Source of the DNA: Kiritimatiellales bacterium
GTDB lineage: Bacteria; Verrucomicrobiota; Kiritimatiellia; Kiritimatiellales; Pontiellaceae
Assembly (NCBI GenBank): GCA_021734595.1
Contig: JAIPIO010000224.1
Span: 1-6,627, forward strand
DNA length: 6,627 nucleotides
Direction of reading: 5' to 3'
The position numbers and the translations under genes are program-made. Positions 1-6,405 of the stretch are shown here, one piece after another. Position 1 is the stretch's first letter. Each line of letters starts with the position of its first letter. The notes under the pieces were generated by a model. It did no database searches, was not told the DNA's origin, and was given only the letters and a program-made list of their open reading frames with translations.

Positions 1-1173
1 AATATCACTCGTAAACTCTGGATTGCCAGCTTGGCCTGTATGCTGCCATTTTCCCGAAGCCGCGGGGAAGATAAAAAACCATCCACAACAATATACGAGG
101 AATTCATCAAGAAGATGAACGAGGAAAAAGAGCGTACGAAAAAAGAAAAGGAGGATCTTGAGAAAAAGCACGACATGGAGCGCGCGCGGAAACGTGAGGA
201 AGAGCACTGCATCAAGAAATTATTCAGCTACTCCGTAGATGATGTCGCAGATAAATTGGTCATCATACAGCACGACTCAGGGGCCGGCAGTGGTTTTATC
301 GTAAACACGGGCGGGAAACGCTATATCCTGACCAACCAACACGTCATTCTAGGTTTCAGCCGGGTATCTTTTAAAACCCTGAACGGGGAACAACTCCGTC
401 CCCAGATGGTAGAGTTGTCCGCCTCTCGCGACTTAGCACGGCTTTTGCTCGAAGAGGGTTCAGGGCTGGAAGTGGCAAGTTCTATTGAAATGGATTCTCC
501 CATCGCCGTCTTTGGGAACAGTGAAGGAGCAGGTGTGGCAACCGGCCTGTATGGGACGGTTGCCGGCATTGGTGCGGATGTGGTGGAGGTTACCGCAGAG
601 TTCGTAAAAGGCAACAGTGGCAGTGCGGTAATGAATCTTGAAAGGAAAGTGATTGGAGCCGCCAGTTACATTAAATTGCCTCGCAAAACATCAGATACCA
701 AAGGAACCCGGTTTGAAAACCAAACCCGACGATTTTGCGTACGGATAACAGGTGCGCGTTGGATGCCTGTAAATTGGAAAAAATATAATGAATCTTGGGG
801 AAAAACATTTCGGGAGAGTAATGAGTTTATGGATGACGTTCTTTTTGTGCTTTCTGGAATGAACCAGTTTCCTCCCCAGGCGCTTAGTTGCAGGAAGGGC
901 GCTGACCGTACGCTTGGCAAGTGTGTGGACAAATACAACGAGGCAATCCAGCACTTCTCTTTTTTTGGCGGAGAAAAGAATCGTCGTTTCTTGTTCAAGT
1001 TCTCCGATAGCTTGGAGAATTTGTCGGCCGTCTGCCGTTCGCATGCTAAGATGTTAATGTATTCGATCGGCAAACGGGATTTGGAAGATTTCGTGTTGAA
1101 AAAAATTAAGAACAATGCAGAACAGCTCGAGTCCATAGCAGAATTTCTGGATCAGCGGGCGGAGCAAATCTAG
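1..1173 (+). CDS. Trypsin-like serine protease with coiled-coil N-terminus, 5'-partial
   Basis: Seen: the frame is open from base 1 to the TAG at 1171-1173. In-window starts are TTG 31 and ATG 40, and neither has a ribosome binding site. The codons before them read NITRKLW, then a hydrophobic stretch IASLACMLPF, which looks like a Sec signal peptide whose first codon lies just outside the window, so I treat the gene as 5'-partial. Residue numbers count from TTG 31. A charged Lys/Glu coiled coil spans about 21-65. The protease core spans about 75-215 and carries the full triad of the chymotrypsin-fold family: His104 in TNQHV, Asp134 in SRDLA, and Ser196 in GNSGS. Residues about 230-380 are a predicted helical region with several cysteines that I do not recognise. 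Inference: an exported peptidase, substrate unknown. Its first and last thirds look more A+T-rich than the genes that follow (24 of 60 bases are G or C in both 61-120 and 961-1020), which may indicate acquisition. The protease assignment is firm; the cellular role is not. Confidence 0.88.
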   Translation, partial: NITRKLWIASLACMLPFSRSRGEDKKPSTTIYEEFIKKMNEEKERTKKEKEDLEKKHDMERARKREEEHCIKKLFSYSVDDVADKLVIIQHDSGAGSGFIVNTGGKRYILTNQHVILGFSRVSFKTLNGEQLRPQMVELSASRDLARLLLEEGSGLEVASSIEMDSPIAVFGNSEGAGVATGLYGTVAGIGADVVEVTAEFVKGNSGSAVMNLERKVIGAASYIKLPRKTSDTKGTRFENQTRRFCVRITGARWMPVNWKKYNESWGKTFRESNEFMDDVLFVLSGMNQFPPQALSCRKGADRTLGKCVDKYNEAIQHFSFFGGEKNRRFLFKFSDSLENLSAVCRSHAKMLMYSIGKRDLEDFVLKKIKNNAEQLESIAEFLDQRAEQI

Positions 1174-1301
1174 GTTTAGTTGTGTAAACTTGGTTTTTAT
1201 TCACTGGAGGGAAAGGGCAGAAAATGGATGCTTTTTATCTGTTTTTGGACTTTGCTTATTCGGGGCGGTTCCGTTAAGTTCCTCATTCATTTTTATGGGC
1301 A

Positions 1302-1316
1302 GCAACGGATCGTTGC
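1302..1316. repeat. Perfect inverted repeat in the tpiA leader
   Basis: GCAACG (1302-1307) and CGTTGC (1311-1316) are exact reverse complements around a 3-base spacer. The repeat lies about 30 bases before the tpiA start codon, in the 175-base gap between the protease gene and tpiA. It is not followed by a run of T, so it is not a terminator. It could be an operator half-site pair or a small leader hairpin. The rest of the gap (1174-1348) shows no convincing -35/-10 pair by eye. Confidence 0.35.
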
Positions 1317-1348
1317 ACAGGAGTTTAGAATCTGAACGGAGATATTAA

Positions 1349-2104
1349 ATGAGAAAAAAGATAATTGCAGGCAATTGGAAGATGAACAAGACCGTGCAGG
1401 ACGCGGTTGAACTGGCCAATGCCATCAAACTCGACCTGGCGGGATGCAAGGAAGTGGATGTGGTTCTGTGTCCGCCGTTTACAGCGCTCAAGGCGGTCAG
1501 CGACGTGGTGTCGGAAACCCTGATCAGCGTCGGCGCGCAGAACATGAGCTCGGAAGACGATGGTGCCTATACGGGCGAAATTTCCCACACGATGCTCAAG
1601 GAACTGTTTGTGCGCTACGTGATCCTCGGCCATAGCGAACGCCGCGAGTACTACAAGGAAACCGATTTGTGGATCAACAAGAAGATGAAAAAAGCCCTCG
1701 AGAAGAACCTGCGCCCGATTCTGTGCGTCGGAGAAAAACTCGAAGTGCGCGAAGCCGGCGAGACCGAGTCGGTGGTTGAAGAGCAGGTGCGCGAAGGCCT
1801 GAAAGACATTCCGGCCGCCGCCTATACGGAACTGGTTATTGCCTACGAGCCGGTATGGGCGATTGGAACCGGCAAAACCGCGAGCTCCGAACAGGCGCAG
1901 GAAGTGCATGCCTTTATCCGCGGCATTGTGAAGGATATGGTCGGAAAAGATGCGGCCGACGCGGTGCGCATACAGTATGGCGGGAGCATGAAGCCGGCAA
2001 ACGCCGGGGAGCTGCTGGCCCAGCCCGACATCGATGGTGGTCTGATTGGCGGCGCTGCGCTGGAAGCCCGTTCATTTGTTGATATTGTTAAAGCGGGAAT
2101 CTAA
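1349..2104 (+). CDS. tpiA: Triosephosphate isomerase
   Basis: Interconverts dihydroxyacetone phosphate and glyceraldehyde 3-phosphate in glycolysis and gluconeogenesis; a cytosolic TIM-barrel homodimer in this family. The 251-residue product has the usual length. Visible signatures are GNWKMN at 8-13 with the substrate-binding Asn9 and Lys11, catalytic His95 in GHSERR, catalytic Glu167 in AYEPVWAIGTG with the flexible loop 6 just after it, and the phosphate-binding segments GGSMKPAN (211-218) and GGLIGGAAL (230-238). The ATG start is supported by GGAG at 1338-1341, seven bases upstream. The gene follows a 175-base gap after the protease gene, so it probably starts a new transcription unit. 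secG begins 19 bases after the stop, a pairing of tpiA and secG found in many bacteria. No gap or pgk gene is adjacent within the window. Confidence 0.98.
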   Translation: MRKKIIAGNWKMNKTVQDAVELANAIKLDLAGCKEVDVVLCPPFTALKAVSDVVSETLISVGAQNMSSEDDGAYTGEISHTMLKELFVRYVILGHSERREYYKETDLWINKKMKKALEKNLRPILCVGEKLEVREAGETESVVEEQVREGLKDIPAAAYTELVIAYEPVWAIGTGKTASSEQAQEVHAFIRGIVKDMVGKDAADAVRIQYGGSMKPANAGELLAQPDIDGGLIGGAALEARSFVDIVKAGI

Positions 2105-2123
2105 CCGAACCGAGGGATGGAAT

Positions 2124-2474
2124 ATGATATTCTTAAGAACACTCTCCATTATAATTGAAATTCTCTGCTGCCTGTTGCTGTCGGGAATCATTTTGCTTCA
2201 GAAGTCGAAGAGCGAAGGACTCGGTATGGCCTTCGGGTCGGGAATGGGCGAATCCCTGTTCGGTGCCCGTGCCGGCAATGTTCTGACCAAGGGCACGGTG
2301 CTTCTGTCCATTGTCTTCATTGTCAATACGGTCGTGCTGGGCGTTATTTTCTCCCGCGGTGAAAAATCGCTGATCGATAGCAGTGCACCTTCGGTTCCGC
2401 CGATCACGGCCCCGGCAGCACCGGCAGAGCCACCGCAGCCGGTGGCAGCACCCCAAGGAACAGAATCCCTGTAA
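2124..2474 (+). CDS. secG: Preprotein translocase subunit SecG
   Basis: Small integral-membrane subunit of the SecYEG channel, which assists SecA-driven protein export. The 116-residue product shows the family layout: a first transmembrane helix at about 4-25, the conserved loop LLQKSKSEGLGMAFGSG (about 24-40), then SLFGARAGNVLTKGT (44-58), and a second helix at about 59-77. The C-terminus (about 88-110) is an Ala/Pro-rich tail, variable in this family. I chose ATG 2124 over the longer in-frame opening at 2046 because AGGGA at 2113-2117 sits six bases before it, because family alignment begins here, and because the longer form would run back into tpiA. It lies 19 bases after tpiA and is very likely cotranscribed with it. 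A strong hairpin with a T tract follows at 2505-2543. Confidence 0.95.
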   Translation: MIFLRTLSIIIEILCCLLLSGIILLQKSKSEGLGMAFGSGMGESLFGARAGNVLTKGTVLLSIVFIVNTVVLGVIFSRGEKSLIDSSAPSVPPITAPAAPAEPPQPVAAPQGTESL

Positions 2475-2482
2475 AGCGTCTT

Positions 2483-4390
2483 TTGAAAGCGCCGTCGTCC
2501 ATTCAAATCCCTCTGATCCGCAACGTGATCCGAGGGATTTTTTCTGTTTCGCCATTCCTGACGTTGCTGCTCTGCGGTTGCGGCGGCCAAGCGGAACTGG
2601 GACAGGAGGGAACGGACGGGGAACAGGTACTCTACCGGATCAGTTCCCGTGTATCCGGCTTTGATCCCGTGAAGTCCGACGACGTGGACTCCTCGCTTGC
2701 GATCGCAAAAATTTATGAAGGTTTGTTGCAGTATGCCTATCTGGACCGCCCGTACCGGGTCGAACCGTGCCTGGCCGCGTCCATGCCGGAGATCTCCAAG
2801 GACGGCCTGAACTACACGTTCCATCTGAAGAAGGGAATCCATTTCCAGGACGATGAATGTTTTCCTGGCGGTGAGGGACGGGAGCTGGTGGCGGATGATT
2901 TTGTCTATTCCATTAAGCGCTCCGCCGACCTCAAGAACGCTTCCAATGGGTACTGGGCCTTCAACAACCGTATCGTGGGACTGGACGAATTCAGGGAAAT
3001 ATCCAGTGGCATCGAACCCACCAACTACGATCTGACCGTAGAAGGTCTGAAGGCACTGGACCGCTACACCTTTCAAATAAAGCTGCTCAAACCCTATCCG
3101 CAACTGATGTGGATTATGGCGATGCATTATGCCTTCGCAGTGCCGCGCGAAGCCGTTGAATACTACGGCGACGCTTTCGTCAACCACCCGGTCGGTACCG
3201 GTCCGTACATGCTCAAGTCCTGGACGCGCAACTACCGCATGGAATTTGTGCGCAACCCGGCATGGGGCGAACACGGCCGCCTTGAACGCTATCCATCCGA
3301 AGGGAGCGATTCTGACCGAGAAGCAGGACTGCTGGACGATGCCGGAACACCTTTGCCGATTATCGACCGTATCGTGCAGTATCCGATCAGCGATGGAAGC
3401 ACCCAGTGGATGATGTTCCTGGCGGGACAGTTCAGTTCCAGCTCAATCTCGCGCGACAACTGGGACGCCGTCGTAACGCCTACCAAGGGATTGAACGATG
3501 AGTTGGCTGCGCGCGGCATCGCCCTGCGGAGCAGCCATTCCCTGGACCTCTTCTACATCGGTTTCAACATGTACGATCCGGTTCTCGGCGCGGCCAGCGA
3601 CCCCGAGGAAAACCTGCGGAATAAAAAACTGCGCCAAGCTCTTAGTTGCGCCTTCGACCACAAGGAATGCGCCAAGTTTTACAATGACCGCGTCGCCATC
3701 CCGACCGGCCCGATTCCCGATCCCATGAACGGCTACCGCGCAGACCCGTTGCCGTATTCCTTCGACCTTGAGCGCGCCGCCAAACTTCTGGCCGAAGCCG
3801 GCTACCCCGAAGGAAAGGATCCCAAGACCGGGCGCAGGCTCGAACTGGCCATCGAGGTGGGCAACGCCGACAGCACCGAGGTCCGGCAATTTGTTGAGCT
3901 GTTCGTATCCATGATGGATAAGATCGGCGTAAAGGTGAATCCCTCCTACAACAACTGGCCCAGCTTTCTCGACAAAATGGATCGGCGGCAGGCGCAGATG
4001 TTCACGCTGGGTTGGGTGGCGGATTATCCTGATGCCGAAAACTATCTCCAGCTCTTCTACAGTAAGAACGAGTCGCCCGGTCCGAACCACTGCAACTACA
4101 AGAACGAGGAGTTCGACCGCCTCTACGGACAGATCCGCACCATGCTGGATTCGCCGGAACGCACCGCCATCTACGAGCGCATGGCCGACATTGTCATCGA
4201 AGACGCCCCGTGGATATTTACCTACCAGCGCCTGACCTATGCGTTGACCCAGTCTTGGCTGAAAAACTTCAAGATCCACATCTTTCCCTACGGTATGACC
4301 AAATACCGCCGGATCGATCCGCTCATCCAGCAAGAGTGGAAAAAAAGGTACCGTGAAAAACGCATGAACATTGCCGGTCAGGACCAGTAG
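2483..4390 (+). CDS. Peptide ABC transporter substrate-binding lipoprotein (OppA/DppA type)
   Basis: Extracytoplasmic solute-binding protein of the SBP_bac_5 (family 5) group, which captures oligopeptides or related solutes for an ABC importer. With the TTG start the product is 635 residues. It has basic residues at 2, 13 and 17, a hydrophobic core at about 19-31 and a lipobox ending LCGC with Cys33 as the likely lipidated residue, so it is membrane-anchored. Family signatures are DGLNYTFHLKKGIHF (107-121), VGTGPYMLKSW (237-247), NKKLRQALSCAFD (380-392) and GWVADYPDAENYLQLFYS (510-527). A loop at about 269-292 containing YPSEG and DREAGLLDDAG looks subfamily-specific. The start is uncertain: TTG 2483 lies eight bases after the secG stop with no good Shine-Dalgarno (AAGGA at 2455-2459 is too far), and GTG 2525 is the alternative. 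A terminator-like hairpin lies inside the signal-peptide codons. No permease or ATPase genes adjoin it, so its transporter partners are elsewhere or absent. Confidence 0.93.
   Translation: MKAPSSIQIPLIRNVIRGIFSVSPFLTLLLCGCGGQAELGQEGTDGEQVLYRISSRVSGFDPVKSDDVDSSLAIAKIYEGLLQYAYLDRPYRVEPCLAASMPEISKDGLNYTFHLKKGIHFQDDECFPGGEGRELVADDFVYSIKRSADLKNASNGYWAFNNRIVGLDEFREISSGIEPTNYDLTVEGLKALDRYTFQIKLLKPYPQLMWIMAMHYAFAVPREAVEYYGDAFVNHPVGTGPYMLKSWTRNYRMEFVRNPAWGEHGRLERYPSEGSDSDREAGLLDDAGTPLPIIDRIVQYPISDGSTQWMMFLAGQFSSSSISRDNWDAVVTPTKGLNDELAARGIALRSSHSLDLFYIGFNMYDPVLGAASDPEENLRNKKLRQALSCAFDHKECAKFYNDRVAIPTGPIPDPMNGYRADPLPYSFDLERAAKLLAEAGYPEGKDPKTGRRLELAIEVGNADSTEVRQFVELFVSMMDKIGVKVNPSYNNWPSFLDKMDRRQAQMFTLGWVADYPDAENYLQLFYSKNESPGPNHCNYKNEEFDRLYGQIRTMLDSPERTAIYERMADIVIEDAPWIFTYQRLTYALTQSWLKNFKIHIFPYGMTKYRRIDPLIQQEWKKRYREKRMNIAGQDQ
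2505..2543 (+). terminator. Intrinsic terminator-like hairpin after secG, inside the lipoprotein ORF
   Basis: AAATCCCTC (2505-2513) is the exact reverse complement of GAGGGATTT (2532-2540). After one mismatch the stem continues with GATC (2515-2518) against GATC (2527-2530), leaving an eight-base loop. The descending arm runs into six T at 2538-2543, the classic rho-independent layout. It starts 31 bases after the secG stop, as expected for a secG terminator. It also encodes residues about 8-21 of the following solute-binding protein, so it could act as an attenuator for that gene instead. The structure is read directly from the sequence; its activity is inferred. Confidence 0.75.
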
Positions 4391-4460
4391 CGCTTTCCAT
4401 TGCCTGGAAAAAGATATTGCGTCTTTGGAAACAGTCCGCACCGTGTGTCCGGCGTCGGCA

Positions 4461-4775
4461 TCAGAGGCTTAGCGAAGCCAGCGCACCGACCACGATGAAT
4501 ACGACGACCAGAATGGCGGGGATCAGCAGATGGATCCAAAGCAGGACCAGCAAACAACCGCGGCCCGACGGGCTGCGGCCGGCAATACGCCTTGAATCGT
4601 TCGCCTGGGAGAGGAATACCAGGTTGCAGACCAATCCGATGATGTAGAATCCGATGTAGTACAGCAGCAGCGTAAGGAACGCGGTGGCAACGTATGATTT
4701 CGCGGCATGGACGGCCTTGACCACTTCTTCACCCAGACCCTTTGCCGACAGGGTGATGTTTCCGTCTTCATCCAT
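4461..4775 (-). CDS. Small two-helix membrane protein, unknown function
   Basis: The product is 104 residues and I do not recognise the family. It opens with a soluble stretch of about 25 residues (MDEDGNITLSAKG). A long hydrophobic segment follows at about 28-55, then a polar loop rich in Arg, Ser and Gly (about 57-72, including DSRRIAGRSPSGRG), then a second hydrophobic segment at about 73-102 that runs almost to the C-terminus. Two transmembrane helices with a basic connecting loop suggest that the loop faces the cytoplasm, which would put both ends outside; this is inference. ATG at 4775-4773 is preferred over an in-frame TTG at 4799 because AGAGGA lies nine bases upstream. It follows rnc by 41 bases on the same strand and may be the last gene of that operon. 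Coding is supported by an uninterrupted frame with membrane-protein composition and a good ribosome binding site. Confidence 0.65.
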   Translation of the reverse strand: MDEDGNITLSAKGLGEEVVKAVHAAKSYVATAFLTLLLYYIGFYIIGLVCNLVFLSQANDSRRIAGRSPSGRGCLLVLLWIHLLIPAILVVVFIVVGALASLSL

Positions 4776-4784
4776 TGCTGTTTT

Positions 4785-4790
4785 TCCTCT
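4785..4790 (-). promoter_or_regulatory. Ribosome binding site deciding the start of the small membrane protein
   Basis: Read on the minus strand, AGAGGA lies nine bases before the ATG at 4775. It falls inside the longer TTG-initiated reading and therefore argues for the shorter protein. Confidence 0.55.
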
Positions 4791-4816
4791 TCTTTCCAAA
4801 GGGTGGAAGTTCCGGG

Positions 4817-5518
4817 TCAGTTGTTTCCAATGTCTGGAACAAGCTCTTCCAGGGCCTGGACTGCGGCGAGACGCTCGGCTTCCCGTTTGCTGCCGGCTTC
4901 CGCCCGCCAGCTTTTACTGCAGGCGGTTACTTCCACCGTGAAGATGCGGTCGTGGTCGGGACCGCTTTCCGCCAACGTCTCGTAGGTCGGTACGGGGAAG
5001 CCGTTGCGCTGGGCAAACTCCTGTAGCGTGCCCTTCGGATTGGGGGCGCCGTTGGAGTTGAGCAGGATTTCGAGTTCGGGCAGGAATACCTTTCCAAAGA
5101 TTTTCCGCACCGCGCGCATGCCGCCGTCGAGCCATGCCGCACCGAGGACGGCTTCGAGCGCGTCGGCCAGGTTGGAGGCGCGGTCGGCCCCGCCGCTGCC
5201 GGCTTCGCCGCGGCCGAGCAGCAGCTCGCTGCTGAGCCCCAGCTCGGCGGCGATCCCGGCCAGTTTGCGGTCTTCGGTGAGGTGGCTGCGCAGTTTGCTC
5301 ATATCGCCTTCGCGCAGGTCGGGGCAGCTGTTGTAGAGATGTTCCGCAGTGGTCAGGCTCAGCACCGCATCGCCGAGGAATTCAAGCCGCTGGTTGTCAT
5401 CCTGCGCATCGCTGTTCTCGTAGCGGTAGGATGGGTGGGTGAGGGCAAGCCGCAAATGAGCGCGTTTTCTGAAACGGTAGCCAATTGCCTGTTCGAGTCT
5501 GCGCGGTCCCGGTTTCAT
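4817..5518 (-). CDS. rnc: Ribonuclease III
   Basis: Double-strand-specific endoribonuclease that processes rRNA precursors and structured mRNAs; cytosolic homodimer. The product is 233 residues, close to the usual length of about 225-250. The catalytic RNase III domain covers about 5-155 and carries the signature NQRLEFLGDAVLSL (42-55). The metal-binding acidic residues of the family are seen as Glu46, Asp50, Glu70 (in REGDMSKLRS), Asp119 and Glu122 (in ADALEAVLGAAWLDGG). The double-stranded RNA-binding domain covers about 160-228, beginning NPKGTLQEFAQ and ending with the basic SKREAERLAAVQALEEL helix. Gln43 replaces the Glu found in the E. coli signature, a common variation. The ATG lies two bases after the stop of the upstream methyltransferase gene with no obvious Shine-Dalgarno, which points to translational coupling. 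The gene is strikingly G+C-rich: 49 of the 60 bases at 5161-5220 are G or C. Confidence 0.98.
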   Translation of the reverse strand: MKPGPRRLEQAIGYRFRKRAHLRLALTHPSYRYENSDAQDDNQRLEFLGDAVLSLTTAEHLYNSCPDLREGDMSKLRSHLTEDRKLAGIAAELGLSSELLLGRGEAGSGGADRASNLADALEAVLGAAWLDGGMRAVRKIFGKVFLPELEILLNSNGAPNPKGTLQEFAQRNGFPVPTYETLAESGPDHDRIFTVEVTACSKSWRAEAGSKREAERLAAVQALEELVPDIGNN

Positions 5519-5520
5519 AA

Positions 5521-6405
5521 TCAGAACGGGGCGGCGGTTCCAATTTTGGTATTAATGGCCGCCTCTGCAATCGAGCGCCCGTCAATGAGGACCGGTTGCT
5601 GGCGGGGGCGCCAGCTTCTGCGCTTGGTTTTCACAGCCAGTTGATGACCCGGCAGGAACTCGAGTTTTGAAAACAACCACATCAGCGGATAGGTGAATCC
5701 TGCTACGAAATAGAGTTTTTCGTAGCGGTAGAATTCCTCCTGTCCCGTCTGTTCGCGGGGCAGCCAGTAGTGGTCGTGCAGCATCACCTTCTGGACAAAT
5801 TCGCCGATTGCTCCGGCGGATTCGACCAATCCGTTTGAAAAATAGATCGTTTCGGGCACATCGAAACCGTCCTTAAGGATATTAAACAGTTCACTGCGGG
5901 CATAGCCGTTGCGTTTAAGTCCTCTCGCCTTGGGACTGACGCCTAGCAGTCGCTGCAACAGGGCCGAAACACTTGGCGTACGCCGCCGCTTTTCCAGTAT
6001 GATCAGCCGCCCGTCGGTTTTGAGTGCTCGGTGGCACTCCCGGATAAAACCCTGGTCGTTCGCAATTCCCTTGAGGGCATCAATAATGACCACCGCGTCG
6101 AAGGTGTGGTCTTCGAAGGGCAGCGCGGCGTTGCTGATGAGGCTGATTTTTTCAGGGATGCTGTATTGAAGCGACACGGCGGCTTTTTCCGTGGACACGG
6201 CGGTCTTCCAGTTCCCGCCCAGCTCGCGCAGCTTGGCGCTGATGACGCCGTCGCCTTCGCAGATTTCAAGGCATGCCTGATTGGCGGTATTGCCCAGCAG
6301 TTCGATTACCCTGGCCAGTTTGCGGTTCCGCCGGATGGAGCGCTGGAACAGCTTTTCCTGCCAAAGCCGCACTTCGTTGCCTATGTTTTCGTCAATTACT
6401 TTCAT
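5521..6405 (-). CDS. Class I SAM-dependent methyltransferase, substrate unknown
   Basis: The 294-residue product has a Rossmann-type methyltransferase core at about 40-140. The SAM-binding motif I reads CLEICEGDG (45-53), followed by motif II near VSTEK (70-74), the segment ALPFEDHTFDAVVIIDAL (94-111) typical of Methyltransf_11 proteins, and RALKTDGRLIILEKRR (126-141). The first glycine of the usual motif I is Cys49 here, which is unusual. After about residue 140 the sequence no longer resembles a generic methyltransferase. It contains a hydrophobic segment at about 231-250 (YFVAGFTYPLMWLF) and a basic, hydrophilic tail ending AINTKIGTAAPF. ATG 6405 is chosen over TTG 6423 because GAGGA lies five bases upstream. 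It overlaps the preceding methylthiotransferase gene by 14 bases and ends two bases before rnc, so it belongs to the same operon. The RNA-related neighbours hint at an RNA substrate, but a lipid or quinone substrate is equally possible given the hydrophobic segment. Confidence 0.85.
   Translation of the reverse strand: MKVIDENIGNEVRLWQEKLFQRSIRRNRKLARVIELLGNTANQACLEICEGDGVISAKLRELGGNWKTAVSTEKAAVSLQYSIPEKISLISNAALPFEDHTFDAVVIIDALKGIANDQGFIRECHRALKTDGRLIILEKRRRTPSVSALLQRLLGVSPKARGLKRNGYARSELFNILKDGFDVPETIYFSNGLVESAGAIGEFVQKVMLHDHYWLPREQTGQEEFYRYEKLYFVAGFTYPLMWLFSKLEFLPGHQLAVKTKRRSWRPRQQPVLIDGRSIAEAAINTKIGTAAPF

Noticed and set aside
1174..1200. GTTTA...TAAAC hairpin followed by a T-rich stretch just after the protease stop, as a terminator.
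   Set aside because: The stem is 5 bp with at most one G-C pair and the T run is not immediately adjacent, so it is too weak to annotate.
1326..1331. TAGAAT as a -10 element for tpiA.
   Set aside because: No -35-like hexamer at 16-18 bases upstream, and it sits too close to the ribosome binding site to leave a normal leader.
1325..1909. Minus-strand open frame opposite tpiA.
   Set aside because: It is fully covered by the unmistakable tpiA coding sequence.
2198..3274. Long minus-strand open frame opposite secG and the lipoprotein gene.
   Set aside because: It is antisense to two clearly identified genes, has no family features and reflects G+C-rich codon bias.
4394..4426. TTTCCA/TGGAAA hairpin (4394-4410) and AAAGA/TCTTT hairpin (4410-4426) in the convergent gap, as possible terminators.
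   Set aside because: Stems are only 5-6 bp and A+T-rich. The first has no T run after it on either strand; the second has only a couple of T on the minus strand. Not strong enough to call.
3443..4441. Long minus-strand open frame opposite the 3' half of the lipoprotein gene.
   Set aside because: It mirrors conserved binding-protein codons and shows no recognisable protein features.
4821..4842. Imperfect inverted repeat TTGTTTCCA/TGGAACAA at the 3' end of rnc.
   Set aside because: It lies within the coding region, has a bulge and has no T tract on either strand, so it is probably incidental.
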